Notes: generated by a model from the sequence alone, not told the origin. 34,431 nt of DNA from an uncultured Lachnospiraceae bacterium (GCA_947588845.1 CANQAR010000041.1:1-34431), one strand, 5' to 3'. Positions 7,761 through 15,373 are shown, counted from the stretch's first letter. Translations and numbers: made by a program.

Positions 7761-9026
7761 ATGTCAGAGTATCATGTAAAAACAGCTTCAGATAAGTTCG
7801 GGGGCACGGCTGTGCTCCCCGGTTCCAAAAGCATCACAAACCGGGCGCTGCTGCTCGCTGCCATGGCCGACGGCGAGAGCGTGATCAACGGGGTTCTGCT
7901 GAGCGATGACACAAGGGCGTTTCTGCAGTGCCTGCGCGATCTTGGCTATCCGATGAAGGTGGATGAGAAGAACTGCCGGGTGACGATCACCGGGGGGAAA
8001 CCGGTTCCGGGATCCAGTATCTACGTGAACAGCGCCGGAACTGCCGCGCGGTTTCTTGCGGCGTTTTTATCCTCGCAGGACGCGGATTTTTATGTTGACG
8101 CTTCGGAGCAGATGAAGAGGCGGCCGATGAAGCCGCTGCTCGATGCGCTGCGCGGCCTTGGAGCGGAGATTTCGTATCCGGAGAAGGAGGGTTATCTGCC
8201 GTTTCGGATTCACGGATGCAGCGCGGGCGGAAGAATCGCGATCGACGGGACGCTGAGCAGCCAGTTTGTCAGCGCGCTTTTGATGTCTGGAAGCCAGTTC
8301 CGGGACGGGCTGATTCTTGAGGTGCGGGGAAAGGAAACGGCGAAGTCCTACATTGAGATGACGAAGCGCATGATGGGTGAGTTCGGGGGGACTGTTATTC
8401 AGGAAGGGAACCGTTATACCATGCCGGCAGGGGATCACTATCAGGCGCGGGTCTACAATGTGGAGCCAGATATCTCGGGGGCCTGCTATTTTATCGCGGC
8501 GGCTGTTCTCACTGGACGTGAGATTTTTCTGCCGGGTGTTTTCAGGGACTCCATGCAGGGGGATATCCGTTTTCTGGATGTCGCGGAAAAACTGGGCGCT
8601 GTGGTTGCGGAGGAAGCGGACGGCATCCGTGTAACCGGGCCCGCAGGAGGAAAGTATCCTGGGATCGACCTTGATATGAATGATTTTTCTGATCAGGTCA
8701 TGACGATGGCGGCGCTGGCGGTTTTTGCGGATTCTCCGACGACGATCCGGAATATCAGTCACATTAAAAATCAGGAGTCGGACCGCGTCGCGGCTGTGCT
8801 TGCCGAGCTGACGCGGCTTGGGATCGCGTGCCATGAGACGGAGGACGGGATACGGATCATCCCGGACGAAGTAAGACCTGCGGTGATACAGACATACAAT
8901 GACCACCGGATGGCAATGGCGTTCTCTCTGATCGGCCTGCGCTGTGAGGGAATCGTGATCGCGGATCCGGAGTGTGTTTCCAAAACATTTGAGAATTATT
9001 TTGAAGTGCTGGAATCTCTGTATTAA
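7761..9026 (+). CDS. aroA: 3-phosphoshikimate 1-carboxyvinyltransferase (EPSP synthase)
   Basis: Joins shikimate 3-phosphate and phosphoenolpyruvate to form EPSP, the sixth step of the shikimate pathway. The 421-aa length fits the family. Visible blocks are PGSKSITNRALLLAA (substrate-binding Lys-Ser), NSAGTAARFL (the LP-NAGTA-type loop, here with Ser before Ala-Gly and no downstream Arg-Pro-Leu, so not a typical class I enzyme), DGTLSSQFVSALLMSG, DFSDQVMTMAALAVFAD (catalytic Asp) and YNDHRMAMAFSL. ATG 7761 has GGAGG 6 bases upstream; an in-frame ATG at 7728 has no ribosome binding site. No other aro gene is nearby. Confidence 0.95.
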   Translation: MSEYHVKTASDKFGGTAVLPGSKSITNRALLLAAMADGESVINGVLLSDDTRAFLQCLRDLGYPMKVDEKNCRVTITGGKPVPGSSIYVNSAGTAARFLAAFLSSQDADFYVDASEQMKRRPMKPLLDALRGLGAEISYPEKEGYLPFRIHGCSAGGRIAIDGTLSSQFVSALLMSGSQFRDGLILEVRGKETAKSYIEMTKRMMGEFGGTVIQEGNRYTMPAGDHYQARVYNVEPDISGACYFIAAAVLTGREIFLPGVFRDSMQGDIRFLDVAEKLGAVVAEEADGIRVTGPAGGKYPGIDLDMNDFSDQVMTMAALAVFADSPTTIRNISHIKNQESDRVAAVLAELTRLGIACHETEDGIRIIPDEVRPAVIQTYNDHRMAMAFSLIGLRCEGIVIADPECVSKTFENYFEVLESLY

Positions 9027-9060
9027 TATCAGACAGGGGGGATTTCCAGGCAATGAGAAG

Positions 9061-9165
9061 CGAATTCGTATCAGTGGCAGGATTCAGTCCTCTGCCTGAT
9101 ATACATTTCGAAGTGGCTCTGAGTATCAGTGTTACTTCTTCAGAACCGACCGAAACGGAGTGAGG
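9061..9165. repeat. Hairpin pair with a degenerate GACCG-box element
   Basis: First part (9061-9111): ATCAG-tg-GCAG pairs with CTGC-c-TGAT, extended by imperfect CGAAT/ATTTCG. Second part (9115-9165): GGCTCT and AGAACC flank a weak inner stem and are followed by GACCGAAACGGAGTG, which matches the conserved 3' box of the elements at 28833, 29766 and 29799. The inner stem has decayed here. It lies in the 368-bp gap between aroA and the RNA methyltransferase gene, which holds no convincing ORF. Confidence 0.55.
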
Positions 9166-9246
9166 AACGCAAAGATCCGGATTGGAAGACATCGTTACAG
9201 TTCACACCACCACTGAGCTCGAGGTGATTTCCGGGCAGATTGCCCG

Positions 9247-9338
9247 GAAATCCCGAGGTCTGAGGCGCGAAATGCTGCGAAAGCAGCATTTCTGTGCATC
9301 GCGAAGCGTTGTTGCTGGTCACGGAGTGAACAGTAACA
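9247..9338 (+). repeat. CGCGAAGCG hairpin repeat, copy 1
   Basis: Shares order and sequence with 23776-23880: GAAATCCCG box (partly in this copy), a stem (AAATGCTGC-gaaa-GCAGCATTT here), the box GTGCATCGCGAAGCGTTG, and a second stem (GTTGCTGGTCAC-gga-GTGAACAGTAAC here). The stem bases differ between copies but stay paired. It sits 57 bases upstream of the methyltransferase start and may lie in its 5' leader; no clear promoter is seen in front. Confidence 0.7.
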
Positions 9339-9394
9339 AGACATCTGCTGATGCAGATGAATCCCGCGCGAAAGACTTGAATTTGGAGGAAATT

Positions 9395-10546
9395 ATGAGG
9401 AAAACGGAACTGATCGCCCCCTGCCATTTTGGGCTGGAGGCAGTTTTAAAAAGAGAGATTACCGATTTGGGCTATGAGATCAGCAGTGTTGAGGACGGTC
9501 GGGTAACGTTTGAGGGAGATATGGAGGCGGTCTGCCTCGCGAATGTCTTTCTGCGTTCGGCGGAGAGGATCCTGCTCAAGGTGGGGCATTTCCGCGCAGA
9601 GACGTTCGACGAGCTGTTTGAGCAGACGAAAGCGCTGCCGTGGGAGAACTTTATCCCGAAGGATGGGAAATTCTGGGTGACGAAGGCCGCATCCGTAAAG
9701 AGTAAATTATTCAGCCCGTCGGATATCCAGTCGATCATGAAGAAAGCGATTGTGGAGCGGCTGAAAGAGAAGTACGGAATCTCCTGGTTTGAGGAGACAG
9801 GGGCGCAGTACCCGATTCGTGTGTTTTTTATGAAGGATGAGGCGGTGATCGGAATCGATACTTCGGGGGAATCGCTGCACAAGCGCGGCTACCGGAAGAT
9901 GACGGCAAAAGCGCCGATCTCCGAGACGCTGGCGGCAGCCCTGATCATGCTGACTCCGTGGAAGAAGGACAGGATCCTTGTCGACCCATTCTGCGGGAGC
10001 GGAACGTTCCCGATCGAGGCAGCGCTGATGGCGGCAAATATCGCGCCGGGAATGTACCGGAATTTCACTGCGCAGACCTGGACGAATCTGATTCCGGAAA
10101 GGCTGTGGCAGGATGCAGTGGAAGAAGCGCAGGATCTGATCGACCGGGATATAAAGACGGATATTCAGGGGTATGATATTGATGACGAAGTGATCAAAGC
10201 GGCCCGCGAGAATGCGCGGCTTGCGGGGGTGGATCATCTGATTCATTTTCAGCGGCGTCCGGTGAGCGAGCTGAACCATCCGAAAAAATATGGATTTCTG
10301 ATCACGAACCCGCCGTACGGCGAGCGCATTGAGGAAAAGGAAAAGTTGCCGGCGCTTTATCGGGAGATTGGCGAGGCGTTTTCGCGGCTGGATTCCTGGT
10401 CGGAGTATGTGATTACGGCGTACGAGCAGGCGGAGAATTATATAGGAAGAAAAGCGGACAAAAACCGCAAAATTTATAACGGTATGATAAAGACGTATTT
10501 TTATCAGTTTCTCGGGCCAAAGCCGCCGAAAAGGACAGAAAAGTAA
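9395..10546 (+). CDS. THUMP-domain class I RNA methyltransferase (RlmL N-terminal/YpsC type)
   Basis: A 383-aa SAM-dependent methyltransferase. The N-terminal ferredoxin-like plus THUMP region (about 1-160) binds RNA. The C-terminal Rossmann domain has the SAM loop VDPFCGSGTFPIEAAL, the acidic strand QGYDIDDEVIKAARENA and the catalytic NPPYGERI motif of N-methyltransferases acting on exocyclic amino groups. It equals the RlmL half of the E. coli RlmKL fusion, which makes m2G2445 in 23S rRNA, and is like B. subtilis YpsC in length. ATG 9395 follows GGAGGA at 9385-9390; the in-frame extension to 9182 reads through a repeat and is rejected. Confidence 0.9.
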   Translation: MRKTELIAPCHFGLEAVLKREITDLGYEISSVEDGRVTFEGDMEAVCLANVFLRSAERILLKVGHFRAETFDELFEQTKALPWENFIPKDGKFWVTKAASVKSKLFSPSDIQSIMKKAIVERLKEKYGISWFEETGAQYPIRVFFMKDEAVIGIDTSGESLHKRGYRKMTAKAPISETLAAALIMLTPWKKDRILVDPFCGSGTFPIEAALMAANIAPGMYRNFTAQTWTNLIPERLWQDAVEEAQDLIDRDIKTDIQGYDIDDEVIKAARENARLAGVDHLIHFQRRPVSELNHPKKYGFLITNPPYGERIEEKEKLPALYREIGEAFSRLDSWSEYVITAYEQAENYIGRKADKNRKIYNGMIKTYFYQFLGPKPPKRTEK

Positions 10547-10593
10547 TCAATAACATCGGAAAGGAATATCCGGAATTGAAAGGAGGCGTACAG

Positions 10594-12156
10594 ATGAACA
10601 GAAAAATTTATCGAATGCTTGTCGTTCTGCTGTGCGCCGGGATTTTGTGCCAGATGCGGCAGGAACCAAAAGGTTCCGGTTTGCTCTGCAGTTCGGAAGA
10701 GGCAGACGGACAATCGGGGTTCGTCTCGGATGCATCTGATGATGAGGGGAAGACGACCGGGACAGACAGTTTTCTTTCTGTGAGGCTGGATTCGAGTGTG
10801 TCTGATGACGAGAGGAAAGCGGTCAGTGCAGACAGGCTTTTTTCTGTGAGATCGGGTTCGAGTGTGTCTGATGACGAGAGGAAAGCGGCCGGTGCAGACA
10901 GGCTTTCTTCCGCAAAGCCGGATTCTGATGTGTTTTTTGATGAAGCGGAAGAAAACACAGCCCTGGAATTTCCCGTCATTCTTCCCCGCCGTTTTGATTC
11001 CCGGGAACAGGGACGCATCCCTGCGATTAAAAGTCAGGGTTCCTACGGGACCTGCTGGGCGCTTGCGGCGACCTCCGCGCTTGAGGCCTCGCTGCCTTCT
11101 GACGTGCGGACGCAGCTTTCAGCCGATCACATGGCGCTGAACAATCGGTTTGTCACGTCGCTGTCGGACGGAGGGGATTATGTCATGGTCATGGCATATC
11201 TGAGCGGATGGCAGGGACCGGTGCTGGAGAGGGAAGATCCCTATGGAGACGCATATTCTCCGGACGGACTTTCGCCGGCTGTTCATGTGCAGGAAATCCG
11301 TTTGCTGGAAGGCTGTACGAGGGAGGAAGTCAAGGAAGCGGTCTGTCAGTACGGAGCGGTCCAGACCTCGCTTTACATGAGCCGTGGTGAGACGGATCCG
11401 GAGAAAGGCTATTATAATCCGATAAACGCGTCCTGGTATTATCCGCAGGAGCGGACACAGAATCATGATGTGATCATACTTGGCTGGGACGATGATTATT
11501 CCCGGTTTCACTTCAGCCAGATTCCGCCGGAGGACGGCGCGTTTATCTGCCAGAACTCATGGGGAGAAAAGTTCGGAGAGAACGGGATTTTTTATGTTTC
11601 TTACGCTGACGCCAATATAGCGCGGACGGGGCTTGCCTACAGCCGGATCGAGGCGGCGGACAACTATGATTTCCTGTATCAGACAGATGACTGCGGCTGG
11701 GTCGGGCAGCAGGGGTATGCCAGTGAGACATGCTGGTTCGCGAATGTGTATACGGCGCAGGAACAGGATCTGCGGCTTGATGCTTTCGGCTTTTACGCGA
11801 CGGGGCCCGACACGGTATGCGAGCTTTATCTGGTGCATGATTTTGAGAATCCCGCCTCTTTTTCTGATATGAAATTTCTGCAGAAAAAGGAACTGGATCA
11901 GTCTGGTTACTATACGATAGATCTCGATGAGCCGGAAATGATTCACTCGGGAGAGCGGTTTGCAATGGTTGTAAAGATCACGACGCCGGGAGAAAATCAT
12001 CCGGCGGCTGTTGAGTACCGGGCGGATATTTATTCGCAGAATGTTACGACCGAGGGAAAGGAAGGCTATCTGAGTCAGGACGGAAAATACTGGGAAAATA
12101 CCGGGCAGAAATTTGGGAGCAATGTATGCCTGAAAGGCTACCTCTCATATCGTTGA
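10594..12156 (+). CDS. Secreted papain-like (C1) cysteine protease
   Basis: A 520-aa C1 peptidase with an N-terminal hydrophobic export segment (about residues 8-20). Residues about 48-113 are three tandem 22-residue repeats rich in Ser and acidic residues. The catalytic domain follows: Gln148 (oxyanion hole) and Cys154 in SQGSYGTCWA, His291 in NHDVIILGWDD, and Asn321 in CQNSWGEKFG. About residues 345-520 resemble the lectin-like domain often joined to bacterial C1 peptidases. It is probably exported and acts on cell-surface or dietary/host proteins. ATG 10594 follows AGGAGG at 10581-10586. No sortase motif is seen; the signal segment may stay as a membrane anchor. Confidence 0.85.
   Translation: MNRKIYRMLVVLLCAGILCQMRQEPKGSGLLCSSEEADGQSGFVSDASDDEGKTTGTDSFLSVRLDSSVSDDERKAVSADRLFSVRSGSSVSDDERKAAGADRLSSAKPDSDVFFDEAEENTALEFPVILPRRFDSREQGRIPAIKSQGSYGTCWALAATSALEASLPSDVRTQLSADHMALNNRFVTSLSDGGDYVMVMAYLSGWQGPVLEREDPYGDAYSPDGLSPAVHVQEIRLLEGCTREEVKEAVCQYGAVQTSLYMSRGETDPEKGYYNPINASWYYPQERTQNHDVIILGWDDDYSRFHFSQIPPEDGAFICQNSWGEKFGENGIFYVSYADANIARTGLAYSRIEAADNYDFLYQTDDCGWVGQQGYASETCWFANVYTAQEQDLRLDAFGFYATGPDTVCELYLVHDFENPASFSDMKFLQKKELDQSGYYTIDLDEPEMIHSGERFAMVVKITTPGENHPAAVEYRADIYSQNVTTEGKEGYLSQDGKYWENTGQKFGSNVCLKGYLSYR
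10735..10932 (+). repeat. Three in-frame 66-bp tandem repeats in the protease gene
   Basis: Units start at 10735, 10801 and 10867, each with TCTGATGA(T/C)GAG and an exact 66-bp period, so each encodes 22 residues (pattern VSDDERKA...ADRL). Units 2 and 3 are closest; unit 1 and the end of unit 3 have diverged. They form a linker between the export signal and the protease domain. The in-frame period means copy-number change would not break the gene. Confidence 0.9.
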
Positions 12157-12197
12157 CTGCGCACTGGAGACTTTTCTGCATACTCAGGTATGCACAG

Positions 12198-12270
12198 GTT
12201 ACAGTTTACTCCCTTGCAGGCCGTGAACGTAACAACGCTTTGCGATGCACAGAAATGCGGTTTCCGCAGG
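12198..12270 (-). repeat. CGCGAAGCG hairpin repeat, copy 2 (reverse)
   Basis: Read on the minus strand it holds TGCGG-aaa-CCGCA, then TTTCTGTGCATCGCAAAGCGTT, then a GTTAC...GTAAC hairpin (12198-12233 on the plus strand). The boxes match 9247-9338 and 23776-23880, while the first stem is a different but still paired sequence. It occupies the protease-rdgB gap, just upstream of the rdgB promoter. Confidence 0.7.
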
Positions 12271-12273
12271 CTG

Positions 12274-12302
12274 TTGACAAATCAGACCCCCTGTGCTATA
12301 TA
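12274..12302 (+). promoter_or_regulatory. Sigma-A promoter for rdgB
   Basis: TTGACA at 12274-12279, 17-bp spacer, TATATA at 12297-12302. It predicts a leader of about 114 nt before rdgB. No riboswitch motif was recognised in the leader. Confidence 0.75.
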
Positions 12303-12422
12303 AACAGATACAGATTCTTTTCAAAGTACATCCGCATACAGAGAACGGCAAATTTATCAGTACTTACAAAGAGACCGGCAGTCGGAACTTTTGCAGTAAT
12401 CATAAGGAAGGGCAGGAATACA

Positions 12423-13022
12423 ATGGAACGTATGATATTTGCTACCGGGAATTCGGGAAAAATGAAGGAAATTCGGATGATTCTGGAAGATCTTGGCGTA
12501 CCGGTCGTCTCCATGAAAGAGGCGGGTATTGCGGCGGAAATCATTGAAGATGGAAAAAGTTTTGAAGAGAATGCCGTGATCAAGGCGAGAGCGGTCATGG
12601 AACTTACCGGGGAGACGGTACTTGCGGATGATTCGGGGCTGGAGATTGATTATTTGGACGGAGCTCCCGGCATTTATTCTGCCCGGTACATGGGAGAGGA
12701 TACCTCCTATCAGATTAAGAATACCGCCATTTTGCGTCAGCTGGACGGAGTGCCTGATGAGAAGAGAACGGCCCGGTTTGTGTGCGCTATTGCGTGTGCG
12801 TTTCCGGACGGTACGGTGCTCACAAGCCGGGGAGTGATGGAGGGAATCATCGGTTATGAGATAAAGGGAGAGAACGGATTCGGCTACGATCCGATTTTTT
12901 ATCTTCCTGCATATGGCTGTACTTCGGCGGAGATCACGCCGGAACAGAAGAATGAACTGAGCCATCGCGGCAAAGCGCTTCGCCAGATGAAAGAGCAGCT
13001 TACGGTACATCTGGGTCTGTAA
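12423..13022 (+). CDS. rdgB: RdgB/HAM1 family non-canonical purine NTP pyrophosphatase
   Basis: Hydrolyses dITP, ITP and XTP to the monophosphate, keeping deaminated purines out of DNA and RNA. The 199-aa length is typical. Family blocks are FATGNSGKMKEIRMIL (nucleotide-binding Thr/Asn and Lys), SFEENAVIKARA, LADDSGLEIDYLDGAPGIYSAR (split here as LADDSGLEID and GAPGIYSARY), GENGFGYDPIFYLP and KNELSHRGKAL. ATG 12423 has a moderate GGCAGGA site; ATG 12432 is an alternative three codons later. A longer frame extending to 12126 crosses a repeat and the promoter and is rejected. A YfcE-type gene follows after a 60-bp tandem repeat. Confidence 0.93.
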   Translation: MERMIFATGNSGKMKEIRMILEDLGVPVVSMKEAGIAAEIIEDGKSFEENAVIKARAVMELTGETVLADDSGLEIDYLDGAPGIYSARYMGEDTSYQIKNTAILRQLDGVPDEKRTARFVCAIACAFPDGTVLTSRGVMEGIIGYEIKGENGFGYDPIFYLPAYGCTSAEITPEQKNELSHRGKALRQMKEQLTVHLGL

Positions 13023-13030
13023 GGAGTTCC

Positions 13031-13195
13031 GGGGGCACGGTCTTTTCCCGGTAAAAGGTCCTGCGCCCGGCAGCCAGAGGGGACGAAAGAGCTTTGCGCG
13101 GTCTTTTCCGGCAAAAGGTCCTGCGCCCGGCAGCCAGAGGAAACGAAAGGGTTTTGCGCGCGGCTTTTGTCGGCAAAAAGTCCTGTAATTGGCAG
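13031..13195. repeat. 60-bp tandem repeat between rdgB and the YfcE-type gene
   Basis: Three head-to-tail units: 13031-13080, 13091-13140 and a more diverged third to about 13195. Each contains GGTCTTTTCCGGCAAAAGG, which can fold as CTTTT-ccggc-AAAAG, and CCTGCGCCCGGCAGCCAGAGG. Units 1 and 2 share 38 of their last 40 bases approximately. It nearly fills the 217-bp gap. Minus-strand frames through it give repeating 20-residue peptides, explained by the 60-bp period rather than by coding. Confidence 0.85.
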
Positions 13196-13239
13196 CAAAA
13201 AGGATTTGGAGACATAAAAAACATAGAAGAGGAAAATAT

Positions 13240-13722
13240 ATGAGGATCCTGGTTATCAGTGATACACATGGAAACGAGAATAATCTGAAAAAAGTTTTAA
13301 AAAGAGAGGGGAATCTGGATCATGTTCTTCATCTGGGAGATGTTGAACGTGGGGAAGAGCGGATTGCCCGTCTTGTCGGATGCCCGATGGATATTGTGGC
13401 GGGAAACTGTGATTTTTTTTCCAAAATGCCGCGTGTGAAATTTCTGGAGCTTGACGGCTGCAGGATTATGATGACGCACGGACATTATTATTACGTTACG
13501 GCCGGACTCCGCGATCTGGTACTTGAGGCAAAGGCGAATGAATGTGATGTGGTGATGTTCGGACATACGCATATGCCTTTTTTAAGTGAGGAAGATGAAC
13601 GGCTCACGGTTTTGAATCCCGGCAGTATTTCTTTCCCGCGTCAGGAAGGGCGTGACCCCAGTTACATTATAATGGAAACAGACGGAGCGGGAAAAGTACG
13701 GTTTGAGATCAAATATTTATAG
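13240..13722 (+). CDS. YfcE-type metallophosphoesterase (second copy)
   Basis: A 160-aa metallophosphoesterase with intact metal ligands: SDTHGN, LGDVERGEE, VAGNCDF, MMTHGHYY and FGHTHMPF. It resembles B. subtilis YsnB, which likewise follows the RdgB-type gene ysnA (established gene order), supporting a shared, still undefined role. ATG 13240 follows GAGGAAAATAT. The substrate is unknown. It is shorter than, and not a near-duplicate of, the member at 7167-7712. Confidence 0.88.
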   Translation: MRILVISDTHGNENNLKKVLKREGNLDHVLHLGDVERGEERIARLVGCPMDIVAGNCDFFSKMPRVKFLELDGCRIMMTHGHYYYVTAGLRDLVLEAKANECDVVMFGHTHMPFLSEEDERLTVLNPGSISFPRQEGRDPSYIIMETDGAGKVRFEIKYL

Positions 13723-13785
13723 GCAGGAGATCCGGCGGCTCTGCAGCAGGCAATGTGCCGGTCTGTCGTCCGCGGGAATAGAATG

Positions 13786-13810
13786 AGGGGAGCGTATGCT
13801 CCCCTGTTTA
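13786..13810 (+). terminator. Terminator between convergent genes
   Basis: AGGGGAGC-gtat-GCTCCCCT (13786-13805) is a perfect 8-bp hairpin followed by GTTTATG. It ends the rdgB transcript before convergent queT. The T-run is modest. Confidence 0.65.
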
Positions 13811-13815
13811 TGTAG

Positions 13816-13840
13816 ATTGTGTCACCAGTGGAGACACAAT
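13816..13840 (-). terminator. Hairpin after queT
   Basis: ATTGTGTC (13816-13823) pairs with GACACAAT (13833-13840), 18 bases beyond the queT stop on the minus strand. No T-run follows, so it may stabilise the 3' end rather than terminate alone. Confidence 0.45.
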
Positions 13841-13857
13841 TCAGTGATTTCAGTCTG

Positions 13858-14346
13858 TTACGCAGCGCTGAAGATTACTTTTTTGTATTTCTCCAAGGCA
13901 AACATCACCGTCAGTCCCATGATTCCGCAGGAAACCACTTCTCCTGCGCCGACACTCAGCATCATCAGAGGGATCGGCATGTAATTGACTCCGTATCCGT
14001 AGAACAGTACGAATGGAACAATAACAGCGTTTGCGATGATTGGCGGAACCGGAACCAGGTATTTGTGCCTGCGCAGTGCGTAGGAACCAAAAGTTCCGGC
14101 CAGTGTCGCGAGACTGCCGAACACGATATCCATCGGGATGCCGCCGCCCATGAAATTGGCAATGACGCATCCGGCAAAAAGCCCGGGGATCGCGGCAGGA
14201 GTAAAATACGGAAGGATTGTCAGAGCTTCCGCGATACGTACCTGCGCGACACCGAATGACAGCGGTTCAAACACAACAGTAAGCACTACATAGATGGCAG
14301 CAATTGCGGCTGCCTGGGTCAGTAACAGTACCTTTTCATTTTTCAT
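13858..14346 (-). CDS. queT: QueT family queuosine-precursor ECF transporter S component
   Basis: A 162-aa integral membrane substrate-binding component of an energy-coupling-factor transporter, predicted to take up preQ0/preQ1 or related queuine precursors with a shared EcfAAT module encoded elsewhere. About five to six hydrophobic helices are visible. Typical sequence is VRIAEALTILPYFTPAAIPG, then GCVIANFMGGG, DIVFGSLATLAGT and the C-terminal GEVVSCGIMG. I chose ATG 14346 (AGGAG about 10 bases upstream); a GTG six bases earlier sits very close to the same site. The gene stands alone on the minus strand with its own promoter and a likely preQ1 riboswitch, which supports the substrate. Confidence 0.88.
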   Translation of the reverse strand: MKNEKVLLLTQAAAIAAIYVVLTVVFEPLSFGVAQVRIAEALTILPYFTPAAIPGLFAGCVIANFMGGGIPMDIVFGSLATLAGTFGSYALRRHKYLVPVPPIIANAVIVPFVLFYGYGVNYMPIPLMMLSVGAGEVVSCGIMGLTVMFALEKYKKVIFSAA

Positions 14347-14355
14347 ATTCACTTG

Positions 14356-14400
14356 TCTCCTTTAGTTTTGTTTTACGTCAGGAAGGTCTCGAACTGACGC
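14356..14400 (-). promoter_or_regulatory. Probable preQ1-I riboswitch
   Basis: On the minus strand: stem GCGTCAG/CTGACGT, loop TTCGAGACCTTC, then an A-rich tail AAAACAAAACTAA running into AGGAG. This is the layout of preQ1-I aptamers: GTTC at the start of the loop, CC pairs available, and an A-rich tail ending in ACTAA that folds back. The tail abuts the queT ribosome binding site, so ligand would reduce translation. It is a visual match to the family; the match of the gene product (QueT) supports it. Confidence 0.72.
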
Positions 14401-14497
14401 TGCATATTTGCGCGTGCCGCTGTTCGCATGCATGTTTCCGGAAAACGCTGTCTCCGGTTACGGAAGGAACAACAGCTTTGCGCAGACGACGGGTGTC

Positions 14498-14526
14498 AGT
14501 ATAGCATAGATTTTCAGGAAATGCAA
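14498..14526 (-). promoter_or_regulatory. Promoter for queT
   Basis: On the minus strand TTGCAT (14526-14521), 17-bp spacer, TATACT (14503-14498), with an extended -10 TGC. It gives a leader of about 145 nt that contains the riboswitch in its last 50 nt; the first 90 nt hold other unassigned stems. Confidence 0.75.
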
Positions 14527-14569
14527 GTTTTTCAAGTCTTCATGTATAATCTCTTTTTATCTGAAAATA

Positions 14570-14735
14570 CTAGTACTGCCCTGCGCAATTAACGGTGAAT
14601 TCTGCACCAGCTGTTTCCGCCAGTACTGCGTTGTCGTCAGTCAGCGATGCCACCGCATCGCCTCCCTCCTCCGCCTTGTCCTGACGAAAACATCAGGCAC
14701 ATTTATTCACCGAAATTTACGCAGGGCAGTACTAG
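14570..14735. mobile_element. 166-bp MITE-like inverted-repeat element
   Basis: The 31-bp ends 14570-14600 and 14705-14735 are inverted copies: CTAGTACTGCCCTGCG at the left end is matched exactly by its reverse complement at the right, and GGTGAAT/ATTCACC by the inner end, with four mismatches in between. Inside are GCGATGC-cac-(c)GCATCGC and GTCGTCAG/CTGACGA pairings, so the whole folds into one long cruciform or RNA. It has no ORF. No clear target duplication was found. It lies between queT and the thioredoxin gene. Confidence 0.7.
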
Positions 14736-14814
14736 ATGTGCCCCCCATTTTTCTTCAACGGATATCTTCGGGGAGAATGGGCTGCGGGAAATACGGATTA
14801 GGAGGAACGGGATT

Positions 14815-15132
14815 ATGGCAGTAGTAGAGCTGACACGAGAAAATTTTGACCAGGAAGTGCTGCAGGAGGGAAAACCAGTACTGGTTGATTTCTGGGCTTC
14901 GTGGTGCGGCCCCTGCAAAGCGCTTATGCCATTGATTGAAGAGATTGGCAGGGAAGCGCGGGATTTCAAGGTGTGCAGGCTGGATGTCGATGAAGAGTCG
15001 GAGATTGCGGGGCGGTACCATGTGATGGGAGTGCCGACGCTGATGATATTCCGGAACGGGAAGGCCGGAAACCGTATGGTGGGCGTTCAGAAAAAGAATG
15101 ATATTTTGGAAGCAGTGTATAAAACGGCCTGA
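14815..15132 (+). CDS. trxA: Thioredoxin
   Basis: A 105-aa single-domain thioredoxin that reduces cytoplasmic disulfides. The active site FWASWCGPCK has Cys31 and Cys34, with the buried Asp in LVDFWA, the cis-Pro loop GVPTLMIF and the C-terminal FRNGK turn. ATG 14815 has AGGAGG 9 bases upstream. An upstream in-frame extension reads through the inverted-repeat element and is rejected. No thioredoxin reductase gene is adjacent. A TATAAT at 14545-14550 might be a -10 for it, which would put the whole inverted-repeat element in the 5' leader, but its -35 is poor. Confidence 0.93.
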   Translation: MAVVELTRENFDQEVLQEGKPVLVDFWASWCGPCKALMPLIEEIGREARDFKVCRLDVDEESEIAGRYHVMGVPTLMIFRNGKAGNRMVGVQKKNDILEAVYKTA

Positions 15133-15144
15133 GAAAAAGGAATC

Positions 15145-15210
15145 GCCGTACAGATGCTGTTCACGATCTGAGAGGGAGTGAACAATATCTGTACGGCATT
15201 TCTGTCTGTT
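15145..15210 (+). terminator. Long-stem terminator after trxA
   Basis: GCCGTACAGAT (15145-15155) pairs perfectly with ATCTGTACGGC (15187-15197), with an inner GTTCAC/GTGAAC stem (15159-15164 with 15178-15183). It is followed by ATTTCTGTCTGTTT. It is close to the trxA stop, so it is the likely transcript end. Confidence 0.75.
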
Positions 15211-15227
15211 TAAATTTGACATTATTC

Positions 15228-15256
15228 TTGACGTTTTGTACTTCGGCACGTATAAT
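15228..15256 (+). promoter_or_regulatory. Sigma-A promoter for the alarmone synthetase
   Basis: TTGACG at 15228-15233, 17-bp spacer, TATAAT at 15251-15256. Expected start near 15263, with a 110-nt leader. No regulatory motif was recognised in that leader. Confidence 0.8.
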
Positions 15257-15373
15257 TTTAAAACATGGCGGAAGGGCCGGTATTTTTTGCCCCACTTTGG
15301 AATACGAAGATTTTAGAAGCATAAAACACGGAATGAACAGCAGATACGGGAACAGACAGAAGGGGAGAACAGC

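Noticed and set aside
9182-9394. In-frame extension of the RNA methyltransferase
   Set aside because: It runs through a hairpin repeat; GGAGGA precedes 9395 and the protein then has normal length.
12126-12422. In-frame N-terminal extension of RdgB
   Set aside because: It crosses a dispersed repeat and the sigma-A promoter; standard family length starts at 12423.
12899-13269. Minus-strand repeat peptides (20-residue period) over the 60-bp repeat
   Set aside because: The period comes from a non-coding tandem repeat; no ribosome binding site and two frames look alike.
14647-14814. In-frame extension of thioredoxin
   Set aside because: It begins inside the inverted-repeat element and has no ribosome binding site.
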